Below, in pieces: positions 24,809 through 30,881 of a stretch of DNA of 35,653 nucleotides (its first letter is position 1; each line of letters opens with the position of its first letter). The stretch lies in contig JAFIGD010000048.1 of the NCBI GenBank assembly GCA_020831625.1, positions 1 through 35,653 of the forward strand. Direction: 5' to 3'. Under the pieces are notes generated by a model. The model saw only the letters and a program-made list of their open reading frames with translations. It made no database searches and was not told the origin of the DNA. The position numbers were made by a program, and so were the translations under genes. This DNA is from Verrucomicrobiota bacterium. GTDB lineage: Bacteria > Verrucomicrobiota > Kiritimatiellia > SS1-B-03-39 > UBA6053.

Positions 24809-26328
24809 CGGGCGGTGATGAAACGCTGGCGTACCAGCCGGGTCTTTTTACGCCGGACTGGGACAGTTTCCGGGAGCATTACCGGGTTCCGGACTGGTTT
24901 CGGGAGGCGCGCTTTGGGATTTGGGTTCATGCCGGACCGCAGGACGCGGGGATGAAGGGGGACTGGTATGCCCGGGGGCTCTATGAGGAGGGCACGAAGA
25001 TGTACGCCCACCACCTTGAGCACTTCGGCCATCCCAGCGTGTTTGGCTACAAGGATCTCTGCAATGAATGGACGCTGAATGAGTGGGACCCCGACGCCAT
25101 GATGGCGCTCTACAAACATGCCGGGGCCGCGTTCTTTGTCGCCATGGCCAATCACCACTGCAATTTCGACATGTGGGACAGCCGCCACCAGGAATGGAAC
25201 AGCGTGAACATCGGTCCCAAACGCGATGTGCTGGGCGACTGGAAGGCGGCGGCCGACAAACACGGCCTGCGTTTCGGCACCTCCGTACATGCCATTAACT
25301 CCTGGGGCTGGTTTGATCCGGGACGGACGGCGGACACCACAGGCCCTCTCAAGGGTGTGCCCTACGACGTGGACGCCGCCACCAAGGCTGACGGAGCGGG
25401 GAAAGGATGGGAAGGTTTCGATCCGCACGAACTGTACGGACCTCCCCATGCGACGGGTGAGGACGGCGATCCCCCCAGCCGGGCGTTCATGCTCAAGTTC
25501 TATCACCGAACCCTGGATCTGATTGCGCGCTACGATATCGACTATCTGTACTGGGACTGTCATTACGAGGGCGCGCGGTGGCGTCAGTTTCTGCGCTTTG
25601 AGGACACGCTGCCCGCCGATGCGAAGCGGTCGCTGCGGGAGACCCCGTACCGGGCGATGGCGAAGACGGTGATCGCCCACCTCTACAACCTCAGCATGAA
25701 ACGACACGGAGGAACTCTGGAGGCGGTGACCACGCTCAAGAGTGTTCCCGAGGCATACCGCGGCGCACTGGTGGAGGACTACGAACACCACACGCCCGAC
25801 AGCATTTTGCCCCATGTGTGGGAGCGCGGCTATGGTCTGGGAGGCTGGCACTATGCTCCCGGCCAGTACAGGGAAAAGCGCACCCGTGAAGCCCTGACCC
25901 TCCTGATCGACGTGGTGTCCAAGAACGGCGTTTTTCTGATGAACGTGCCCATGTCCCCCCGGGGCCGGCACGATCCGCTCGCGGTCGAGACCCTCCGGGA
26001 GATTGGCGACTGGATGGCGGTCAACGGCGGGGCCATCCGCGGCTCCAGCCCCTGGACACACTTCGGACGCGGAAATCTCCGCTACACCCGCAATGGCGAC
26101 TCCGTTTACGTCTTCGTTCCTGCGGACGAGTTGGAGGCGGAAATGCGTTTGGTGGATTTCGGCAGCCATACGGTCAGCATCCGCGCCTGCGAAGCGTTGG
26201 GCACGGAGGCGACCCTGAGCTGGGAACAGACGCCGGACGCCCTGCGGATCACGCTGCCCGAAGGCATGTCCGCCGAATATTTCCAGGTGTTCCGCCTGGG
26301 GCTAACCGACGTTCCTTCGGGATTCTGA
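24805..26328 (+). CDS. GH29 alpha-L-fucosidase (507 aa)
   Basis: It removes alpha-L-fucose from oligosaccharides. Landmarks are FREARFGIWVHAGPQ, FVAMANHHCNFDMWDS, GLRFGTSVH, DIDYLYWDCHYEG with likely nucleophile Asp251, and VSKNGVFLMNVPMSPRGRHD closing the barrel. A short C-terminal beta region follows (VYVFVPADE). No convincing signal peptide exists, even with the alternative GTG start at 24733 (a 24-residue extension), so it is probably cytoplasmic. ATG 24805 is chosen because the family homology begins soon after it. It differs clearly from the small GH29-like protein at 11852, so two fucosidase types are present, suggesting different fucose linkages or sulfated versus plain fucose. Confidence 0.93.
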   Translation: MTGGDETLAYQPGLFTPDWDSFREHYRVPDWFREARFGIWVHAGPQDAGMKGDWYARGLYEEGTKMYAHHLEHFGHPSVFGYKDLCNEWTLNEWDPDAMMALYKHAGAAFFVAMANHHCNFDMWDSRHQEWNSVNIGPKRDVLGDWKAAADKHGLRFGTSVHAINSWGWFDPGRTADTTGPLKGVPYDVDAATKADGAGKGWEGFDPHELYGPPHATGEDGDPPSRAFMLKFYHRTLDLIARYDIDYLYWDCHYEGARWRQFLRFEDTLPADAKRSLRETPYRAMAKTVIAHLYNLSMKRHGGTLEAVTTLKSVPEAYRGALVEDYEHHTPDSILPHVWERGYGLGGWHYAPGQYREKRTREALTLLIDVVSKNGVFLMNVPMSPRGRHDPLAVETLREIGDWMAVNGGAIRGSSPWTHFGRGNLRYTRNGDSVYVFVPADELEAEMRLVDFGSHTVSIRACEALGTEATLSWEQTPDALRITLPEGMSAEYFQVFRLGLTDVPSGF

Positions 26329-26331
26329 CCG

Positions 26332-26380
26332 TTTTCCGATCGTCGGAAAATCTCCCGGGCGCTTTTCCGATCATCGGAAA
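26332..26380. repeat. Twin palindromes (TTTTCCGA...TCGGAAAA)
   Basis: The first is TTTTCCGATCGTCGGAAAA (26332-26350), with 8-base arms. The second is TTTCCGATCATCGGAAA (26364-26380), with 7-base arms. Both have a 3-base centre, and 13 bases separate them. They begin 3 bases after the GH29 stop. There is no T-run after either, so they are not standard terminators, though a role in ending or protecting the transcript is possible. The core resembles the terminator at 2293. Confidence 0.85.
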
Positions 26381-26409
26381 CGGCTGCGAAAATCTTCTTT
26401 CATTTCAAA

Positions 26410-26444
26410 TTGCATAAAACAAGGAATTAAATTATCTTCCTTGT
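26410..26444 (+). promoter_or_regulatory. Promoter with inverted repeat abutting the antitoxin start codon
   Basis: TTGCAT (26410-26415) and TATCTT (26433-26438) are 17 bases apart and fit -35 and -10 boxes. ACAAGGAA (26419-26426) and TTCCTTGT (26437-26444) form perfect 8-base arms around 10 bases, and the right arm ends exactly at the ATG. Transcription would begin at or near the start codon. The repeat is a likely operator for the antitoxin. Confidence 0.55.
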
Positions 26445-26708
26445 ATGATCGCCACATCAAAGGTCACAAGCAAAAATCAAACCACGCTCCCCAAGGTGGT
26501 GGTGGAGGCCTTGAATCTTCAAGCGGGGTCCCGCCTGGTTTATGAAATGGGCAAAGAAGGCATACATCTCTATGCAAGAACGGGAACGTTGGGCGATTTG
26601 CTGGAGGATGATTCTCTGGTTCCGCCGCCCGCCTCTCCGGTGACCCTGGAAGAGATGAACGCCTGTGTGGCCGAGTCCGCCGCCGGTTACGGCAAGAACC
26701 GAACATGA
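26445..26708 (+). CDS. AbrB/SpoVT-type antitoxin (VapB-like, 87 aa)
   Basis: It is likely the DNA-binding antitoxin of the following toxin. Residues 1-45 match the swapped-hairpin AbrB fold: SKVTSKNQTTLPKVVVEALN, then AGSRLVYEMGKEGIHLYAR. Residues 46-87 are the presumed toxin-binding tail. No ribosome site is seen in the usual place; AAGGAA is 18 bases away and inside an inverted repeat arm, so a leaderless transcript is possible. The stop overlaps the toxin start as ATGA. The pair lies between two CAZyme blocks and does not belong to the sugar pathway. Confidence 0.9.
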   Translation: MIATSKVTSKNQTTLPKVVVEALNLQAGSRLVYEMGKEGIHLYARTGTLGDLLEDDSLVPPPASPVTLEEMNACVAESAAGYGKNRT

Positions 26709-27094
26709 TCGCATTGGACACCAATGTTCTGGTTCGGTTTTTCACCCGGGATGATCCGGAGCAGTTTGCCAAGGTGCGCGCGCTGGTTTCCAAAGAGGAC
26801 GAATCTTTTTTTATACCCGACATTGCGGCGGTGGAAATGGTCTGGGTGCTTGCGGGGAGTTATGAATGGCCACGGGATAGAATTGTTGCAGCACTGCGGC
26901 AGTTGATTACCAGGACAAACACGGAATTTCAAAACCGGGCTGGCTTTTCCCGTGCCGTGATGGCCTATGAGAACGGAGCCGATTTTGCGGACGCGTTGAT
27001 TCATGAAATATGCCTGTCGGCGGGTTGTGACTCCCTCGCCACCTTCGATAATAAGATGCGGCGGATTTTCCCGGAAACCACATTTGAGCCTTAG
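26705..27094 (+). CDS. PIN-domain toxin (VapC-like, 129 aa)
   Basis: It is probably a metal-dependent ribonuclease that cuts RNA when not held by its antitoxin. The acidic residues expected of a PIN domain are present: Asp5 in LDTN, Glu44 in AAVEMVW, Asp93/Asp96 in GADFADALI, and Asp115 in TFDNK. The length is typical. It starts inside the antitoxin stop (4-base overlap), so the two are translated together. It faces the minus-strand beta-helix gene with 34 bases between stops. Confidence 0.94.
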   Translation: MIALDTNVLVRFFTRDDPEQFAKVRALVSKEDESFFIPDIAAVEMVWVLAGSYEWPRDRIVAALRQLITRTNTEFQNRAGFSRAVMAYENGADFADALIHEICLSAGCDSLATFDNKMRRIFPETTFEP

Positions 27095-27128
27095 ACTCAG
27101 CGGTTTGCCAGAAATATTTCAGGCTGAA

Positions 27129-28670
27129 TTATTTCACCACCTGAACAGACTTCACCATGTCCGCGTGTTCACTTACCCGCAGGGAGTTTCCGCTGTCGGT
27201 TTCGATCCCCTTGAGAATGACCTTGCTGGTCACGGTGTAGGGATAGTCTGCGTCCGGGGGCGAGGGTATCAGGCTGGAGGCGAAGAGGGTCGGACTGTTT
27301 GGGTTGGATGCTTGGGCTTTGTCCCGGATTTTCAGCCCGTCCAGAGTGACCGTGTGGGGCATTTGGCAGTCATAGCCGAAATCGTGGGTGCCGTCGTTAT
27401 TCCCGATAATCAGTGTGACAACCCTGTTCACAGGCCCGGTGGGTTCGAAAACACTGTTCCGGATAATGAAGTCGCCTTCCCAGGTGCTGCCGTAGTCGTT
27501 CCGCAAAGCCACCAGACGTCCGGCGCGGACGGTCGTGTTCTCAATCAGCAGGGTTCCCGCTCCAATCGCGTTGATGCCGGCGTGGCCGATGGTGGCGTTG
27601 CGGATCGTGGCGTTGTAGACACCTTTGTGCGCATCGAAGCGGGAGAGTGTGCAGCTGTCGTAGACCAGGTTCTTGCAGTAGTTGGAGGCCATAATGCCCC
27701 AGCGGGAGCGGTCATGGATATCGTTGACCTGGGTGCAGTTCAGAAAGGTCACATTGTTGGCCCTATTGACGTTGATACCATAAGACCCCATGGAGACCGG
27801 TTTCCCGGCTCTCCCGGTGGTGGTGTAGGTTTTGCGTCCGGACAGTCTGGCGTTTTGAATCCGCACGTTGTTGCAGGCACTGATGTGCAGAAAGCCGATA
27901 TACGGCGCGCCGGTTTCGCCCTCGCCGGTGACGTGATGTTCGAGGCCGTCCACCACCACGTTGGACCTCTGCACGGAAAATCCCCGGCTGTAGTAGGTGT
28001 ACTGTGACGGCGCGCGGTTGGCGATCGTGGTGAAATGCCCTCCCGTGATGGTCAGGGGTTTGTCATTTACCGGCCTGGCCGTTGCCCGGGTGACCTGTTC
28101 GAAATCCCAAAGGACCGGCGTGTCCGGGTCGATACTTCCGTCCGGTTCGACGAGGATGATATCGGTTTGATCTGCCCCGGCATCCACATTGAGGCCCTTC
28201 CGAATGTAGTGTCTGACGTCGGAATTCCATACCTGCACCATGCTCCGCTCCGGCAGGGGGATGCCCAGGTTCTCCTGGCCTTTGCGGAGGGATGAAATGC
28301 CCTCCAGATCAACGGCCCCGTGGTCTGACCGCACGACAAAAACATGCGAACCCCGGTTTTCGACATCGGTGTCATCAAGGATGAACCGGGCGCTGCCGAA
28401 GTCGGTGTCGGTCTGGATGACCGCAGTTCTGTCTGTCCCGCCAATATAATACGTCGCGCCGTCTTTGGCTCTCACCGGAAGCTTGTGGGCATTGGCGTGC
28501 GCGTGAGCCTTGACGATGGCCTCGATGTCATCCGTTTTACCGTCGCCCGCGGCGCCGAAATCTTCATAGTGTACCATGTTCAATTCCTTGTTTTGTAATT
28601 CAGTTCCCAAAGTGGGAAGGCCGGCCGCAGCCATCAGCAGCATCAGTCCGATTTTGTGTCTTTTTGTCAT
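27129..28670 (-). CDS. Secreted pectate_lyase_3-like beta-helix protein (513 aa)
   Basis: It is probably a polysaccharide lyase or hydrolase, or a related beta-helix enzyme, acting outside the cytoplasm. The signal peptide covers residues 1-23 (MTKRHKIGLMLLMAAAG, then LPTLGTE). The mature start VHYEDFGAAGDGKTDDIEAI is the hallmark of the pectate lyase 3 / GH28-related N-terminal motif. Coils of a right-handed beta-helix follow (about 200-480), with repeats such as NVRIQNARLSG, NNVTFLNCTQVND and KNLVYDSCTLSRFD. I cannot place catalytic residues, so the substrate is unknown. It is the last gene of the minus-strand lyase group, 97 bases after the PL8 gene. Confidence 0.85.
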   Translation of the reverse strand: MTKRHKIGLMLLMAAAGLPTLGTELQNKELNMVHYEDFGAAGDGKTDDIEAIVKAHAHANAHKLPVRAKDGATYYIGGTDRTAVIQTDTDFGSARFILDDTDVENRGSHVFVVRSDHGAVDLEGISSLRKGQENLGIPLPERSMVQVWNSDVRHYIRKGLNVDAGADQTDIILVEPDGSIDPDTPVLWDFEQVTRATARPVNDKPLTITGGHFTTIANRAPSQYTYYSRGFSVQRSNVVVDGLEHHVTGEGETGAPYIGFLHISACNNVRIQNARLSGRKTYTTTGRAGKPVSMGSYGINVNRANNVTFLNCTQVNDIHDRSRWGIMASNYCKNLVYDSCTLSRFDAHKGVYNATIRNATIGHAGINAIGAGTLLIENTTVRAGRLVALRNDYGSTWEGDFIIRNSVFEPTGPVNRVVTLIIGNNDGTHDFGYDCQMPHTVTLDGLKIRDKAQASNPNSPTLFASSLIPSPPDADYPYTVTSKVILKGIETDSGNSLRVSEHADMVKSVQVVK

Positions 28671-28767
28671 GCGGTTTACTCTTTAGTTCTGAAGGGTCTT
28701 GTCAAGAATTGACAGCACGTTTTCTATATAACCATCTGTATTCAATGGAGCTGGTTATGACACTCCC

Positions 28768-30789
28768 TTATTCATTGAGTGCGGTCGTCCTGCCGCGAAA
28801 GAGCTTTTCGCCGTGTTTCAGGGTGTAGGTCCGTGGCGCATCGCCGTAATGGACCTCGATGCGGGTTTCCGGATGTTCCCCGTTGTAGCCGTAGGGGGCG
28901 GCCGCATAGACGCCCTCTCCGGGTTTGTACATCAGAACGACCGGCTCCGACACCGTCAGAAGATCCGTTTCATTGTAGCGCAGGGTTCCGGGCTCGTAAA
29001 AGACCGCGAGGAGGGTTCCGTCGGCCAGCCGGACCGCCTGCACGGTCCCGGTGTTGGCCACAAGGAGAAAGTCGGGTTGCCATGCGTTGAAATCCTGCTC
29101 CGCCATCGCCGGCAGCACCGCATACGCATAGCTGGCATCCCCGGGTTTGCTTCCGTGATCCAGCGCGATGTCGGTGCTCTTTGCCGAGTGGCTGACGGTG
29201 AAGCGGTCCTGCAGGGCCACGTAGCCGATTTGGTTGTGGTGGATGCGTTCCGCGCTTGCCGGCAGCGTCCCCGCGGGTGCGAACTGGTTGACCGTGGTCT
29301 GAACCCTGGCCGTTTTTTCGCTGTGGATACCGGCACCCAGAGCGACAAAGCCGTCCTCAAAGAAGAACCAGCTCTTTTTGCCCTCCACGCCGCCCCGCTT
29401 GAGATGGAAGCCCGAGACCGCGACCGTGCCGTCGGACGCGGAACCCGCGAAATTGGTGCCGTTGGTTCCCCGTTGGCCCCAGTTCACGAGGGGCAGCCTT
29501 CCGCTTTCCTGGGCCACCGTGGTGCCGGGCAGCCTCCGCCAGTTCCACGCCTCGAGGAAGGAGCGGGGATATTCCGTTCCGTCCACCATGATCCACATGG
29601 CCCCGGCGCCGGTGTAGTAATTCATGTCGCCGTTCCCGTGGCCGGACGAGTTGCAGACCGTGCGGAACGAGGTCATGCGCAGAGAAACGTAGTAGTCCTT
29701 CCGCCGGTGGATCAGCATGTCGTAAAAATAGAACGGCTTGGTTCCGGCAAAATAATTCCCGTCGCTCTTGCCGTCGGTATAGCGGTCCAGATAGTTCTGC
29801 AGCTCCTGCTTCCGGGGCGGGTCGAAGGTGAGGAAATTCTCGAGATTACTTCTGACGCCTCTTTCCTGCACAATAAAGCGGCCGTTGGTGAAGGGGTCGA
29901 GGCGTTGATTATAGACAAAATACCGGGTTCCCTCCAGATAGGCGTCCGAGATGATCTGCAGCTGGTCCCCGCCGAATTCGTATTCCGACCCCCTGAAGAT
30001 ATGAATCCACCAGTTGATCACTCCGAGATAGACGTTCCCGTAGTTGCCCCAGTAGATCTGGTTGCCATGCCCGGCATGTTGATTGAAACCGTAATCAGGG
30101 GTAATCCCTTCTTTCAGGGAATTCCTGCCCTCCCGCAAGGAGTCCACAATTCCGAACAGATTGTCCCGGGCGGCTTCGGCAATCGCCAGGACTCTGGATT
30201 CATTGCGGCTCAGCGCCGCGCCGATCAGCCTGTTCGCGTACATTTCGGCACTGTTTGCTTCCGGACCGAATACGGAAGGCTTGATCGTGGCGATGTCTTC
30301 GAAATAGCGGCCCAGCTTGAGGCGCACCTCCAACGTGTCTTTGATGTCCGGGTACATCATGGCAATCGAGCCTTGAAACCGGTTCGGGTACCCGATGGCC
30401 CGCCACCACCAGTTCGAGTCGCGCGCATCCAGTTCCGCCCAAAAGACCATGGAGGTGATGATCTTCTCCCGCAGTGACGCGTTGCGGTGGAATCTGGAAG
30501 CGGGGCTGGCATAGGCGCCGGAGATCGTCCGAAGGCGCTCGGGATGTAACCGCAAGGACTGGCTGTTTCCATTCCCGCCCTTGCGGGGGTAATTGACATC
30601 ACGGAACCTGCCCTCATCGTCCATCAAGTCGATCAGCCTCCCGATCTCCCCGTCGTTCACGGATTCCGGAATTCCGAAACGCTGCTGCAAATTCAACAGA
30701 ATCTGTTCCGACGCCTCACCCGCGCGCACGGTTCCGGATGTGAGAAAAACGAGGGCGGTTATTTTGAGGATGGAGCGTGTTTTGAGCAT
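28768..30789 (-). CDS. Polysaccharide lyase family 8 (673 aa)
   Basis: PL8 enzymes (chondroitin AC, hyaluronan, xanthan lyases) cleave uronic-acid-containing chains by beta-elimination. The signal peptide is MLKTRSILKITALVFLTSGT, cleaved near VRAG. The alpha/alpha toroid spans about 30-340, with NWWWRAIGYP (126-135), Asn186 in ANR, and DYGFNQHAGHGNQIYWGNYG holding His238 and Tyr246. RRKDYYVSLRM starts the central beta region, with HGNGDMNYYTGAG later, and a beta-sandwich C-terminus follows. All usual catalytic positions seem present. The length is normal for the family. The exact substrate cannot be read from the sequence; with sulfatases and fucosidases around, a sulfated glycosaminoglycan-like polymer is plausible. 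Its leader resembles that of the gene at 30882-33788. Confidence 0.94.
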   Translation of the reverse strand: MLKTRSILKITALVFLTSGTVRAGEASEQILLNLQQRFGIPESVNDGEIGRLIDLMDDEGRFRDVNYPRKGGNGNSQSLRLHPERLRTISGAYASPASRFHRNASLREKIITSMVFWAELDARDSNWWWRAIGYPNRFQGSIAMMYPDIKDTLEVRLKLGRYFEDIATIKPSVFGPEANSAEMYANRLIGAALSRNESRVLAIAEAARDNLFGIVDSLREGRNSLKEGITPDYGFNQHAGHGNQIYWGNYGNVYLGVINWWIHIFRGSEYEFGGDQLQIISDAYLEGTRYFVYNQRLDPFTNGRFIVQERGVRSNLENFLTFDPPRKQELQNYLDRYTDGKSDGNYFAGTKPFYFYDMLIHRRKDYYVSLRMTSFRTVCNSSGHGNGDMNYYTGAGAMWIMVDGTEYPRSFLEAWNWRRLPGTTVAQESGRLPLVNWGQRGTNGTNFAGSASDGTVAVSGFHLKRGGVEGKKSWFFFEDGFVALGAGIHSEKTARVQTTVNQFAPAGTLPASAERIHHNQIGYVALQDRFTVSHSAKSTDIALDHGSKPGDASYAYAVLPAMAEQDFNAWQPDFLLVANTGTVQAVRLADGTLLAVFYEPGTLRYNETDLLTVSEPVVLMYKPGEGVYAAAPYGYNGEHPETRIEVHYGDAPRTYTLKHGEKLFRGRTTALNE

Positions 30790-30820
30790 GTTTTTCCATT
30801 TCGATGAGATATGTCAATAA
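30781..30820 (-). promoter_or_regulatory. Leader of the PL8 gene, shared with the next lyase gene
   Basis: Read on minus: TATTGACATATCTCATCGAA then ATGGAAA and the start codon. The gene at 33788 has TATTGTCAAATCTTATCAAA then GTGGAAAC and its start codon. Position by position the two agree for about 40 bases with one gap, including the GGAAA ribosome site. It suggests a common origin or a shared control. Confidence 0.6.
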
Positions 30821-30881
30821 GGGTTTTCTTTTGTGCGAATAGAGAGGTGTTTTCATTATCATCACGATCACGAAAAGAATG

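Noticed and set aside
28813-30477. Plus-strand open frame of about 550 codons opposite PL8
   Set aside because: The minus strand encodes a complete PL8 protein with catalytic motifs; the plus frame is its antisense shadow.
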